DNA of 64,000 nucleotides from Ectopseudomonas mendocina (lineage in GTDB: Bacteria > Pseudomonadota > Gammaproteobacteria > Pseudomonadales > Pseudomonadaceae), in contig NZ_SCFY01000014.1 in NCBI RefSeq assembly GCF_007049795.1, positions 109,880 through 173,879 of the forward strand. Direction: 5' to 3'. The first letter of the stretch is position 1; every line of letters starts with the position of its first letter. Below, piece after piece: positions 45,507 to 55,678 of this stretch. The notes beneath the pieces were generated by a model. The model was not told where the DNA came from and did no database searches. It was given only the letters and a program-made list of their open reading frames with translations. The position numbers and the translations under genes were made by a program.

Positions 45507-45521
45507 GCAATCCCCGTGCCT
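45507..45521 (-). promoter_or_regulatory. Candidate RpoN (sigma-54) promoter of fleSR
   Basis: The minus strand reads AGGCACG-GGGA-TTGC followed by T, matching the consensus except for the first base. It is 54 bases before the fleS ATG and follows the fleQ terminator. Confidence 0.75.
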
Positions 45522-45551
45522 ACTTTTTTATCCTTATTTATCAAGCACTTG

Positions 45552-45590
45552 AAAAAACAAAGCCGGAGCTTGCGTCAAAGCTCCGGCTTT
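45552..45590 (-). terminator. Rho-independent terminator of fleQ
   Basis: The stem AAAGCCGGAGCT / AGCTCCGGCTTT with a short loop is followed on the minus strand by TTTGTTTTTTC. It lies 31 bases after the fleQ stop. Confidence 0.85.
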
Positions 45591-45620
45591 CTTTGTGCTG
45601 TTTGACGCGAGGTTGCTGGA

Positions 45621-47096
<1,476 letters not shown>

Positions 47097-47181
47097 CTTG
47101 TGCTTGTCTGACCCGAGAGGTGAGGGAAATCGCACGCCAGATCTTCGACGCGCGCCGGCAATTAGCCACTAGTAAAGTCAA

Positions 47182-47203
47182 AAAATTGAAGCCAGTCAAT
47201 TTT
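47182..47203 (-). promoter_or_regulatory. Palindrome in the fleQ upstream region (possible operator/promoter)
   Basis: AAAATTGA-AGCCAG-TCAATTTT is a perfect 8-base inverted repeat in the 259-base, relatively AT-rich gap between fleQ and fliT, about 85-107 bases before the fleQ ATG. On the minus strand TTGACT (overlapping the palindrome) and TTTACT are 17 bases apart, a possible -35/-10 pair. Nothing else recognisable is in the gap. Confidence 0.35.
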
Positions 47204-47355
47204 ATGGCGTAACTTTTTCGCCCGCCAACGGAATTAGCTAAGCAGCTGTTTGCAGAGCCGGGTAGTGGCAGCCGATAAAAAAGCAAGAGAAGCGCAAGCG
47301 CAGAGAGGGGCAACCGAGCCGAACCTACTGGCTAAACTCGGTAAACATCAGGTTA

Positions 47356-47649
47356 TCAGCCGAAAAGCTGATAAACCTTGGCGCCCTGGCGGGCCTGATT
47401 GAGCTGCACCAATTCACCAGCAAGACGCTGCTGCTCGGTCTGACAAACGGTCACCAACTCACGGTACAGTGACAGCAGATTTTCCAGGCCACTGCGCAGA
47501 TCTTCTTCGTCATTGCTATCGACCATAGCCGCATCGACTACCATGCGGCATTGCAGATCGAGCTCGCCAATAGCGGCCCAGTCCTGTTTGGCCAGAGCAT
47601 CGCGCAGGGCAGAACCGGTCGCTTCCAAACGCTGGACAAATGAACTCAT
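47356..47649 (-). CDS. fliT: FliT-like flagellar chaperone
   Basis: 97 residues, all helical (MSSFVQRLEATGSALRDALA; ENLLSLYRELVTVCQTEQQR), size and position of FliT, the FliD chaperone; P. aeruginosa PA1096 (fleP) occupies the same place. The ATG at 47649 is preceded by GGAGGAGAAACGG. An upstream frame extension overlaps fliS and is not used. Confidence 0.78.
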   Translation of the reverse strand: MSSFVQRLEATGSALRDALAKQDWAAIGELDLQCRMVVDAAMVDSNDEEDLRSGLENLLSLYRELVTVCQTEQQRLAGELVQLNQARQGAKVYQLFG

Positions 47650-47674
47650 CCGTTTCTCCTCCGCTACTCGCTCG

Positions 47675-48055
47675 TTACTGAGCGATGGCATCCCAACCGG
47701 CCTTGATATCACGCAACAGACCCGCAACCTCTTCGAGCACTGTAGGTTCGTTGCTGATATTGGCCTCTGTCAGGCGAGCGATCATATATTCGTACAGGCC
47801 GTCGAGGTTACCAGCCAATTCACCGCCCTGCTGAAGATCCAGGCTATCACGCAACCCGGCGACGATGGCAATGCTCTTGCCGATTAACTCACCCTTCAGT
47901 GCAGTCTGACCGCGCTCCATGGCGCCACGCGCCTGGGCGATGCGGGTCAGGCCACCTTCCAGCAACATCTGGATCAGGCGATGGGGGCTGGCATCGACGA
48001 CACGTGCCTGGGTGTTTACGCTTTGATACTGCTTAAGGGCCGACGATGCATACAT
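47675..48055 (-). CDS. fliS: FliS, flagellin chaperone
   Basis: 126 residues with the FliS family pattern: the N-terminal YASSALKQYQSVNTQARVVDA, the central HRLIQMLLEGGLTRIAQARGAM region (in parts), and GNLDGLYEYMIARLTEANI. It binds the C-terminus of FliC and prevents premature polymerisation. Confidence 0.95.
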   Translation of the reverse strand: MYASSALKQYQSVNTQARVVDASPHRLIQMLLEGGLTRIAQARGAMERGQTALKGELIGKSIAIVAGLRDSLDLQQGGELAGNLDGLYEYMIARLTEANISNEPTVLEEVAGLLRDIKAGWDAIAQ

Positions 48056-48140
48056 GGTCGATCTCGCTATGCTGATTGGCTGATACTTAGGTATCGGCGC
48101 CAGTCAGCAAAGCTTTAGAGAGCGCCACACAAAATAGGCC

Positions 48141-48527
48141 TCAGGCGCCCGCCGGCTCGACCTCGGCGCCAATGGCATCCCAAGCCCCTTTGATCTGGAC
48201 CAGCAGGGCTTCGACCTCATCAAGGCCTTGCACCTCACGCTCGACAGCCACGCCGGCCAGGCGGCGAGTCATGTAGTCATACAGCGCATCTAGATTCTCG
48301 GCGATTTCGCCGCCAGCGGCTTTGTCCAAGCTAGCCTGCAACACACCAAGAATGGTCAGCGTACCGCCCACCGCCACGCCACGTACCTCATTGTTGCCCT
48401 CAGATTGCGCCAAGCGCGCCAGACGCACACGCTCCAGCGCGCCATTGAGCAGCATCTGCACCGCACGGTATTGAGAAACTTCCTGGCTGGTATTGACCTG
48501 CCGGTATGTATCGATAGGCCTGCTCAT
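48141..48527 (-). CDS. Second FliS-family chaperone
   Basis: 128 residues, a paralogue of the downstream fli[35 protein letters not shown] (in parts) and [20 protein letters not shown] align with FliS, but the canonical HRLI segment of the first helix is changed to YRAVQ. It starts three bases after fliD. It may be specialised for FliD or a different flagellin, or be a redundant copy. Confidence 0.88.
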   Translation of the reverse strand: MSRPIDTYRQVNTSQEVSQYRAVQMLLNGALERVRLARLAQSEGNNEVRGVAVGGTLTILGVLQASLDKAAGGEIAENLDALYDYMTRRLAGVAVEREVQGLDEVEALLVQIKGAWDAIGAEVEPAGA

Positions 48528-48530
48528 ACC

Positions 48531-49949
48531 TTAGCTATCCTTTTTCACGACGCCAGGAAGACTGGAAAGCGCGCTGCTCATCCAGTCACTGGTTCGACTC
48601 AACTGGCCAACCAGACTGTCCATTGCGTTGTATTGCGCGTACAGGCGAGCCTGTACGCGCTCCATACGCAGATCAAGGGCAGCAGTCTGCTTCTTGACGC
48701 TCTCACGGGTCTGGTTCAGGCCCTTCACGCGCTCGTCCAGCACACCGCCGGTTTGGGTGTAACCCTCCACGCGCGAGGTCATACGCCCCATCAAACCAGT
48801 CTCACCGGTGAGAAAACCCTCCACCGCGTCGTAGTTCGTCGCCAACGCACTATCGAGCTTCTTGCTGTCGACACTGAGCTTGCCGTCCTTGTCGCTGCTG
48901 ATCCCCAGATCGGATAGAAGCTTCAGGTCACCCCCCGACGCTATGGTTCCCATCTCGCGACGTAAACCATTGACCAGGTTGCGAACACTGGAATCCCCCA
49001 GCAACTCGCCCACCACCGGCTCACCACCGCTGACTGGAATCATCTTGGTCAATGAACTGGTCGTGGAAATCAGCTTGTTATAGGAGTCGACGAACTTCTG
49101 CAGATTGCTCTTGATCGCAGCCGTATTGTTGGCAACGGTCAAGGTCATCACCTTGGAGTCAGTCTGACTCGGATCAGTCGCATTGGCTGGGTTGGCCTGC
49201 AACAGGTTGAGCGTCACGCCGTCGATCACGTCACTGATCGTGTTGCTGCCACTCTCGATTTCCAGCCCATCGACCTTGATGCGCGCATTGGCGGCCTGAA
49301 TCTGGCTAGTGACTCCGGTCACCAGGTTATCGAGGGTATTGCCTGATTCGCCATTGTCCTGAGTCGTGGCGCTGATGGACAGGTCCTGACCCGCCCCGGT
49401 CTTATCCGAAGCGAGCACCAAGCGCGAGGTGCCCGCGACCGGATCACTGACGATATTGGCGGTGATCCCTTGCTCCTTGAGCTGTTCATTGATCGCGCTG
49501 CGCACATCACGAAGACTGGCGCCTGCCGCAACCTCGATATCGAAGCTTTCATCGCCTCGGCCAATGGTCAGGGTTCCCCCCTGGGCAAAAGAGGCATCCG
49601 CCCCTCCCGCGATCGCCCCAGTCGATACCTTGCTGGCGGTAGCCAGACTCAGTACCTCGATACTGTATTTACCTGCCTGGGCGCCCTTATCCGCAGTGGC
49701 AGTAAATCGAGCGGTATCGGACGAAGTAGCCGTACGGGCATTGTACAAAGCTGAATCATTGAGCCCCTTGAGCGTGCTTTGAAACTCGCTCAGCGCACTG
49801 CGCAAGGTGCCCAGAGCAGTGATCTGAGCCTCGGTCTTGGTACTGATACGGGTAAGCTGCGCCTCTTTCGGCGCCCGCTCCGCAGCGACAGATGCCTTGA
49901 CGATCGACTCGATATCGATCCCGGATCCTATACCTGTAATGCCCGCCAT
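48531..49949 (-). CDS. fliD: FliD, filament cap/hook-associated protein 2
   Basis: 472 residues with conserved FliD N-terminus (ITGIGSGIDIESIVKASVAA) and C-terminal coiled coil (VKKQTAALDLRMERVQARLYAQYNAMDSLV, in parts) around a variable middle domain. It caps the filament, and in Pseudomonas it is also a mucin adhesin. It heads fliD-fliS2-fliS-fliT. Confidence 0.95.
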   Translation of the reverse strand: MAGITGIGSGIDIESIVKASVAAERAPKEAQLTRISTKTEAQITALGTLRSALSEFQSTLKGLNDSALYNARTATSSDTARFTATADKGAQAGKYSIEVLSLATASKVSTGAIAGGADASFAQGGTLTIGRGDESFDIEVAAGASLRDVRSAINEQLKEQGITANIVSDPVAGTSRLVLASDKTGAGQDLSISATTQDNGESGNTLDNLVTGVTSQIQAANARIKVDGLEIESGSNTISDVIDGVTLNLLQANPANATDPSQTDSKVMTLTVANNTAAIKSNLQKFVDSYNKLISTTSSLTKMIPVSGGEPVVGELLGDSSVRNLVNGLRREMGTIASGGDLKLLSDLGISSDKDGKLSVDSKKLDSALATNYDAVEGFLTGETGLMGRMTSRVEGYTQTGGVLDERVKGLNQTRESVKKQTAALDLRMERVQARLYAQYNAMDSLVGQLSRTSDWMSSALSSLPGVVKKDS

Positions 49950-50011
49950 ATCTTTTGCCTCGTCAGAAAACCGGCAATGCCGACCTTTCGATAGTCATTT
50001 CTGGATGTCCA

Positions 50012-50026
50012 TCAAGAAACGTGCCA
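50012..50026 (-). promoter_or_regulatory. Variant RpoN (sigma-54) promoter candidate for fliD
   Basis: The minus strand reads TGGCACG-TTTC-TTGA followed by T. The -24 box is perfect but the -12 box has GA instead of GC. It is 63 bases before the fliD ATG. P. aeruginosa fliD is RpoN-dependent, which supports the call; the -12 change may weaken it. Confidence 0.45.
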
Positions 50027-50049
50027 CCCAGCACGCATAAACGGGCTCT

Positions 50050-50078
50050 ACTCGCGAAGCGCGCCGCACTTCGCGAGT
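50050..50078 (-). terminator. Terminator-like hairpin between flaG and fliD
   Basis: A perfect 10-bp stem (ACTCGCGAAG / CTTCGCGAGT) with a 9-base loop lies about 39 bases after the flaG stop; the following T-run is short. It would separate fliC-flaG from fliD. Confidence 0.55.
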
Positions 50079-50116
50079 GGAACCCGCTTTCATACACAGA
50101 AGACATCGCAGCACAC

Positions 50117-50488
50117 TCACACCTGGGCATTAAACAGCAGGCTGCGCGCCTCGGACAGACTTTCCGCCAGCTTCAAGGCCTCTTCGGAAGGAATCTGGCG
50201 TATCACGTCACCGGACTTGGTGTCGGTCACTTTTACGACCACCCTGCCCGAGCTGTCATCCAGGGAAAAATTGATGTCCCGTCTGACGGATTGGACGAGC
50301 TCCTGAATGCTGCTGACCGCTTCCTGAATGCGCTCGGGACTGGCAGTACCCGGCTCCTCCGTTTCGTCCGCAGGTTTCGAGGCTTCAACCCGTCCCAAAG
50401 GCTCGCCAACCTTGGCCACATTGCCGCTTTGCGACCTGGCCGGTATCGCCTTGCTGTTCAACCAGTCGTTTATCGAACCGATATCCAT
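50117..50488 (-). CDS. flaG: FlaG, filament-associated protein
   Basis: 123 residues: a variable N-terminus and a conserved C-terminal FlaG domain (INFSLDDSSGRVVVKVTDTK, GDVIRQIPSEEALKLAESL). FlaG family members affect filament length. It is 70 bases downstream of fliC. Confidence 0.92.
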   Translation of the reverse strand: MDIGSINDWLNSKAIPARSQSGNVAKVGEPLGRVEASKPADETEEPGTASPERIQEAVSSIQELVQSVRRDINFSLDDSSGRVVVKVTDTKSGDVIRQIPSEEALKLAESLSEARSLLFNAQV

Positions 50489-50510
50489 GATTTTTCCTCG
50501 CCATGAGGTA

Positions 50511-50540
50511 ATGGGGAGAAAGGTTACCCCTTCCCCCCAT
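50511..50540 (-). terminator. Imperfect hairpin after fliC (possible attenuator)
   Basis: On the minus strand ATGGGGGGAAGGGG pairs imperfectly with CCTTTCTCCCCAT around TAA, about 19 bases after the fliC stop. There is no T-run, so it may stabilise the fliC 3' end or lower flaG expression rather than fully terminate. Confidence 0.35.
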
Positions 50541-50558
50541 CGCTGTCGCCTATTTAGC

Positions 50559-51761
50559 TTAGCCCAGCAGGCTGAGTACGGCCTGCGGCAACTGGTTGGC
50601 CTGGGCCAGGATCGCAGTACCAGCCTGTTGCAGGATCTGGTTCTTGGTCAAGTTGGCCGTTTCCGCAGCGAAGTCGGTGTCCTGGATACGGCCACGGGCC
50701 GCCGATACGTTCTCCGCGATGTTCTGCAGATTGGAGATGGTATTGCCGAAGCGGTTCTGCACCGCACCCAGGTCGGCACGCTGAGAATCGATAGACTGGA
50801 TGGCCTGGTCAATGGCGAAGATCGCCTTCTGCGAACCTTCGACCGAGGTGATATCTACGGCACCGATGGTCAGCTCGGTTGGACCAGTAGCGTTGGCGGT
50901 GTATGTGCCAACGGTAACGGTATCACCCGAACCAGTACCAGGCGTCACGAGGTAGCTCAGTGCAGAAAGGTTATCGCTTCCACCTGTTGCACTTTCCTTG
51001 GACATCAGATCCAGCCCGCCAGTGTCCTTGACAAAAGCGCCCACGCCCAGGTTGGCATCGTTGATCGCACTGGCCACGGCCTGGTCGATATCCTTGGCCT
51101 CGGCACCAGACTTGACAGAGGTGGTCAGTGTTTTTGCAGCGCCACCGACGGTGATACTGACCGAAATCGAGGCGCCGGATGCCAAGGCACTGGTGTTGCT
51201 ACCACCGCCAACAACAGTTGCGCCTGCAAGCTCCGACTCGTAGAACTCACCCTTGAGCGAAGTAGTGCTCATCTCGTCGATCTTGACACTGATGGTTTCG
51301 TTAGCCGCGCTACCCACCTGAAAGGTGGTCGTTTCGAAGGAGCCATCGAGCAGCTTCTTGCCACCGAAGGTGGTGGTATTGGAGATACGGTTGAGTTCCT
51401 TCTTCAGCTCGGTCACTTCCGAGTCGAGCGCCTTGCGCTCTTCGTCGCTGTTGGAGCCGTTGGCCGATTGCAGGGCCAGATCACGCATGCGCTGCAGGAT
51501 GTTGGTGGACTGCTCCAACGCACCCTCGGCGGTCTGCGCCATGGAGATGCCGTCGTTGGAGTTCTTCACCGCCACGTTCAGGCCATTGATCTGGCTGGTC
51601 AGACGGTTGGCGATCTGCAGGCCGGCGGCGTCGTCCTTGGCGCTGTTGATGCGCGAACCGGTGGACAGGCGCTGCAGGGAAGTATCCAGAGCCTTGGACG
51701 AGTTGTTCAGGTTGCGCTGAGTGTTCAGGGACGCAATGTTGGTATTGACGGTCAAAGCCAT
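50559..51761 (-). CDS. fliC: FliC, flagellin
   Basis: 400 residues. Conserved D0/D1 ends: N-terminal [17 protein letters not shown] and [21 protein letters not shown]-terminal [20 protein letters not shown] and [16 protein letters not shown]. The middle 150-290 is a Ser/Thr/Gly/Ala-rich variable domain, the usual site of O-glycosylation. GGAGG precedes the ATG. A near-consensus FliA promoter is about 100 bases upstream, and the sugar operon upstream may modify it. Confidence 0.97.
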   Translation of the reverse strand: MALTVNTNIASLNTQRNLNNSSKALDTSLQRLSTGSRINSAKDDAAGLQIANRLTSQINGLNVAVKNSNDGISMAQTAEGALEQSTNILQRMRDLALQSANGSNSDEERKALDSEVTELKKELNRISNTTTFGGKKLLDGSFETTTFQVGSAANETISVKIDEMSTTSLKGEFYESELAGATVVGGGSNTSALASGASISVSITVGGAAKTLTTSVKSGAEAKDIDQAVASAINDANLGVGAFVKDTGGLDLMSKESATGGSDNLSALSYLVTPGTGSGDTVTVGTYTANATGPTELTIGAVDITSVEGSQKAIFAIDQAIQSIDSQRADLGAVQNRFGNTISNLQNIAENVSAARGRIQDTDFAAETANLTKNQILQQAGTAILAQANQLPQAVLSLLG

Positions 51762-51857
51762 GATGTGTGTCCTCCATCGGACCGAGCTTGTTTGCCTGAG
51801 TGTGCGACCTTGGGAGGGGCATCACCCAGGCACCCATAAAGTTCGCATTCGTACTCC

Positions 51858-51884
51858 GTATCGGCGGTGGTGGCAGAAGCTTTA
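51858..51884 (-). promoter_or_regulatory. FliA (sigma-28) promoter of fliC
   Basis: The minus strand reads TAAAGCTT, an 11-base spacer, then GCCGATAC, against the consensus TAAAGTTT-N11-GCCGATAA: one mismatch in each box. The transcript would have a leader of about 85-90 bases before the fliC ATG. Confidence 0.88.
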
Positions 51885-52189
51885 GGGGCTGGATGAATTT
51901 TTTTCCCGCTCCCTTGACTTCCCCATCAAAAGCACCGCCATCCCTCGAACAGGCTATCGACCATCACGGGCAAACCTTGAAGGCAAATAGGCATACCGGC
52001 TGTCGCCCACATGCTCGGTATGGATGGACGAACGACGATGGAGAACCGCGTAGCCCGGATGCAATCCGGGGCAAGTAGCCAACCAACCCCGGACTTCATC
52101 CAGGCTACTTCTCTGGACTCCCGCCGGGAGTGACGGTAAATGGCTTTTCCCTGTGCTTCCTTGGCAGCAAGCTTTCCAGCTCTCCAGGC
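51885..52189. other. Non-coding upstream part of the fliC/glycosyltransferase gap
   Basis: After the FliA promoter this 305-base stretch holds an AT-rich segment (GGATGAATTTTTTTCCCGC), then the palindromic repeat at 52052-52110 and a short perfect palindrome ACTCCCGCCGGGAGT at 52119-52133. I see no gene or tRNA in it. Confidence 0.6.
52052..52110. repeat. Palindromic repeat upstream of fliC
   Basis: Two 22-base arms, GTAGCCCGGATGCAATCCGGGG (in parts; 52052-52073) and its imperfect complement at 52089-52110 with three mismatches, flank 15 bases. This is a REP/BIME-type unit found widely in Pseudomonas. It lies about 80 bases after the glycosyltransferase stop and may terminate or stabilise that transcript. 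Confidence 0.75.
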
Positions 52190-55100
52190 TCAATCAGGTA
52201 GCCAAGCCTTGCGCCACGCCTCCAGATTGCCCCCTTCCAGCATCCAGTCGCGACGTACCTGCGCCTGCAACTCGTCGCCCAGGTGCGCACTGGCGTCCAG
52301 ATCACTCAGATGCATGCGAATGGCATCGACCCAGTCCTTGAAACGATTCTTCACCCGAGTGACCGGCAGGCCATCCCCCTGGTAGCAACGAATATCGCTG
52401 CAGATCACCGGAAAACCGCAGGCGCCGTATTCCAGCAACCGCAGGTTGCTCTTGCACTCGTTGAACAGGTTCTGCTCCACCGGCGCCAGGGCCAGGTCAA
52501 GGTTCAGACGGGCCAAGGCTGCCGGGTAGCGCTCGATGCCTACCCCTGGGTGGAACTCATGAACATAGGGTCGGATATTGTCCGGGCACATGCCGAAGAA
52601 CACCCATTCGACCTCATCAGCCAGTTCGCGTACCACATCGGCAATCAGGGCCAAATCGCCTGTATGGCCCGAGCCACCAGCCCAGCCGACCCGAGGCTTG
52701 CCCCCACGAACACGCTGTCCGCGCAGTCCGTCCCACCATTGCGGCGGCAGGCGGTTTGCCACCACGCGGATGTCGCTATGCAGGCCGGCAAAGGCTTCCG
52801 CCAACGCCTCGGTGGAAACCACGAAGCGGTCGACCAGCCCCAAGCCACGGCGCAGCGACTTGAGAATGTCCCTGGGCATGTGTTCGCGATGCAGGTTCTT
52901 CAGCGGCAGGTTGGGTAGGTAGTCGTCCAGTTCGTAAACCTTGAACGCATGGGAAAAACGCTTGAGCCGCGCCATATGCTCCAATTGCGGCGCACTGACC
53001 TGGCGCTGGAACAGCAGCACGTCCGGGTCGAGACGTTGCACGTCCTCCGGCGGCATCAGCGAAGTAGCCAGCGTGCCGTCCAGCAACCCGGCGTTCTGCT
53101 GCGCCTGGAATGGCTGGATGACCCGGTAATGGCCACAACCGAAACTGTCTGCAATGAAGGCAAGCGCCACAGGTAGCGGGCGCCAGGATGACAACGGACG
53201 CCAGGACAACGGCAGTTCGGCCAGACGGAAGGGGCGTCCCTGGGAGAACAGCGGATTATAGGCAGGGTCATCAGCCAGTTGCGGCAGCCAGCGTTCGAAC
53301 AGCTGTGACTGCTCATCCGATGTTGGCGTGAGGGCTTCGCTGGCCTCCAGCATCAGACTCACACGCGGCGTCCATACCCCCAGCAGCCCAGCTTGGCGCA
53401 CGCGCAGGCACAAGTCTACATCAGCCCAGCGCCGCCCCAACTCCCCCTCGTCGAAACCGCCCAGCTCGGCGAACAGTTCACGGCGAACCATCAGACAGTC
53501 GCCGCTTAGCGCCGCGTAATTCTGTTCCACCTGCAGGCGATTCATGTAGCCGGAAGCATCCAGCGTCTCGTCGTGGAACGGCCTCTGCCCCTGGCTGAGG
53601 CCACCCAGCAGTAGCCCCGCGTGTTCGATGCGCCCCTGCGGCGACAGCAGGCGGGCGCCGACAATACCGACTTCCGGGCGCTGCGCATGATTGAGCAACT
53701 GCGCCAGCCAGTCGTCATCTAGCACCACCGTGTTGGCCGAGAGCAACAACAATAGCTCGCCGCGCGCCTCACCCTGCGCCTGGTTGCAGGCGATCTGGTA
53801 GCTCGTGCCGGACGTGTAGCGCAATACGCGCAACTGCTGCTCGCCTATCTGTGCGATGGCCATCAGCCAGTCGCCCAATGGCCCCCGATTGCCGCGATCA
53901 AGCAGCAGGATTTCGTAGGCGCCCTGGGTATGCGCCAGCAGGCTTTCCACGCAGCGTTGCAGGCAGGCCAGGCTGTCACCCGCATCGAGCAGAATGCTCA
54001 CTCCGGCCTGCGTTTCGTGACCGTAGTCGAGCTGATAACGCCCCGGCCATTGCGAGGCAATCTGCGCCTGCGTGTAACCGCGTGCGGCCAGGTGGCGCAA
54101 CAACGCCGCGCGCTGCGCCGGATTGTCCTCCAGCGGCTGCGCCTGGCAGATCAGCAGGGGCTCGGCAACATGACCCAGGCCCGCCAGGCCACCCTGTTCG
54201 ATCAGGCGCAGTTGCAGGTCGAACTCCAACGCTCCGGCGAACGCCGCATCGAAAGCGCCAGCCTGCAATAGTGCGTCGCGTCGGTACAACCAGTGGCGAC
54301 TCATGCCCGCCGGGTAGCTCAGCAGCAGGTCAAGGTTGAAATCCGGGCGCAGCAGCAGCCCCGTCACGCCACGCGAGTCGCGTTGCAGGGCATCGGCATA
54401 CAAGGCGCGGCAGTCGGGCGCGCCGAGCAATTCCAGGGCGATCATGCGCAGGCCGCTGGCAGTGAAGAGGTCGCCTGGTTCAACCAGCATCACCCAGTCC
54501 GCCGTAGAACGCTCGAGAACCTCATTGAGCGCCGCGACCCAGTGTTCATTCGTCTGCCCGGCAATGCGCAAAGGGATCACCTGCACCTGCCGATAGGTAT
54601 TGACCCGTTCCAGGCTGCACAGGGTACGACGCAAGGGCATGGCATCACCCAGGCGGTCGAGCACGATAATGGCCATCGTCGGCCCGCCGCCCTGCCCGGC
54701 CAGGCGCTGCTCGATCAGCTGCGCCTGCGCCTGCGAAGGTTTGCGCGCCTGCAACCAGTCGTACAGTTGCTGTTCGGCAGCCGCGGTCGTTTGCGCCTGG
54801 GCCAGCAGCTCGCGCAAATCCACCGGCGCGCGCGCGGCGGGGTCGACCAATGGTGCAACGGCGATCAGGCGCGGTTCCTCGCAGGCCTCGTACCAGCCCA
54901 GTTCGCGGACCTTCTGACGGAATTTCTCGTGCCAAGGCTCGCCGATACCGGGCCGGTTGCGCCCGACCTGGCTGAACTGCTCGACCGACACGCGGAAGCT
55001 CGACAGTGACTGCGCCAGCATGGCCAACCGGCCCTGGCGCAGCAGCTTGACGTACAAGGCCAGATCGCCGACCCAATGGATGCGTAGACCGTTGAGCTCG

Positions 55101-55678
55101 GTAAGCATGCGCCCCATTTCCAGCACATCGGCGCGACGCAGCAGCACGCAACTGGGCTCGCCGATGAAGTTGAGGGTGTAGTCCACCAGGAAGGACACCA
55201 GCGGCGCGCCGTCGATCAACACGTCATCACTAAAGGGCAAGGCCGTGGCCAGGATGTCCGGCAGTGGCATCCCTAACTCGTCGATACGCTGGCGCCGCGA
55301 GCTGGCCAACGCCACCTCGGGGTTGGCCTGCATGGCTGACAGCAGTTGAGCCACGCAATCGGGGTGCAGCAGGTCGTCATCATACAGCGGCTTGACGTAC
55401 TCGCCATAGGCCAGCTCGATGCAGCGCGCCAGGTTGTGCGTTTCGTTGAGGCGTTGCTCGTTGTGCTGGTAACGCACCGGGAAATCCGCCCGCGCCCTGA
55501 AGGCGTCCACTACCTGGCGCACCTCGTCGCCCCGGCAGTCGTCGCAGATCACCAGTTCCAGCGGGCGATAGGTCTGCGCCAGCACGCTGTCCAGCGCGTC
55601 TTCGAGATAAGCGGCCTTGTAGGCCGGCATCACTACACTGACCAAGGGCCGAATTTCATTCTCTTGCGTCACCATCAT
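52190..55678 (-). CDS. Large multidomain glycosyltransferase (FgtA-like, probable flagellin glycosylation)
   Basis: 1162 residues with no membrane segment. Domain 1 (about 10-250) is a GT-A family 2 transferase (VSVVMPAYKAAYLEDALDSV, acidic VICDDC and YDDDLLHPDC). A second GT2-like domain at about 560-800 (YTSGTSYQIACNQAQGEARG, LLLLSANTVVLDDDWLAQLL). The C-terminal third is a GT-B/GT1-like domain (CGHYRVIQPFQA, VGWAGGSGHTGDLALI, LRLLEYGACGFPVICSDI). Enzymes of this layout directly upstream of fliC (FgtA/Fgt1-type) glycosylate flagellin. It opens with two ATGs (55678, 55675) overlapping the upstream gene's stop. Confidence 0.85.
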   Translation of the reverse strand: MMVTQENEIRPLVSVVMPAYKAAYLEDALDSVLAQTYRPLELVICDDCRGDEVRQVVDAFRARADFPVRYQHNEQRLNETHNLARCIELAYGEYVKPLYDDDLLHPDCVAQLLSAMQANPEVALASSRRQRIDELGMPLPDILATALPFSDDVLIDGAPLVSFLVDYTLNFIGEPSCVLLRRADVLEMGRMLTELNGLRIHWVGDLALYVKLLRQGRLAMLAQSLSSFRVSVEQFSQVGRNRPGIGEPWHEKFRQKVRELGWYEACEEPRLIAVAPLVDPAARAPVDLRELLAQAQTTAAAEQQLYDWLQARKPSQAQAQLIEQRLAGQGGGPTMAIIVLDRLGDAMPLRRTLCSLERVNTYRQVQVIPLRIAGQTNEHWVAALNEVLERSTADWVMLVEPGDLFTASGLRMIALELLGAPDCRALYADALQRDSRGVTGLLLRPDFNLDLLLSYPAGMSRHWLYRRDALLQAGAFDAAFAGALEFDLQLRLIEQGGLAGLGHVAEPLLICQAQPLEDNPAQRAALLRHLAARGYTQAQIASQWPGRYQLDYGHETQAGVSILLDAGDSLACLQRCVESLLAHTQGAYEILLLDRGNRGPLGDWLMAIAQIGEQQLRVLRYTSGTSYQIACNQAQGEARGELLLLLSANTVVLDDDWLAQLLNHAQRPEVGIVGARLLSPQGRIEHAGLLLGGLSQGQRPFHDETLDASGYMNRLQVEQNYAALSGDCLMVRRELFAELGGFDEGELGRRWADVDLCLRVRQAGLLGVWTPRVSLMLEASEALTPTSDEQSQLFERWLPQLADDPAYNPLFSQGRPFRLAELPLSWRPLSSWRPLPVALAFIADSFGCGHYRVIQPFQAQQNAGLLDGTLATSLMPPEDVQRLDPDVLLFQRQVSAPQLEHMARLKRFSHAFKVYELDDYLPNLPLKNLHREHMPRDILKSLRRGLGLVDRFVVSTEALAEAFAGLHSDIRVVANRLPPQWWDGLRGQRVRGGKPRVGWAGGSGHTGDLALIADVVRELADEVEWVFFGMCPDNIRPYVHEFHPGVGIERYPAALARLNLDLALAPVEQNLFNECKSNLRLLEYGACGFPVICSDIRCYQGDGLPVTRVKNRFKDWVDAIRMHLSDLDASAHLGDELQAQVRRDWMLEGGNLEAWRKAWLPD

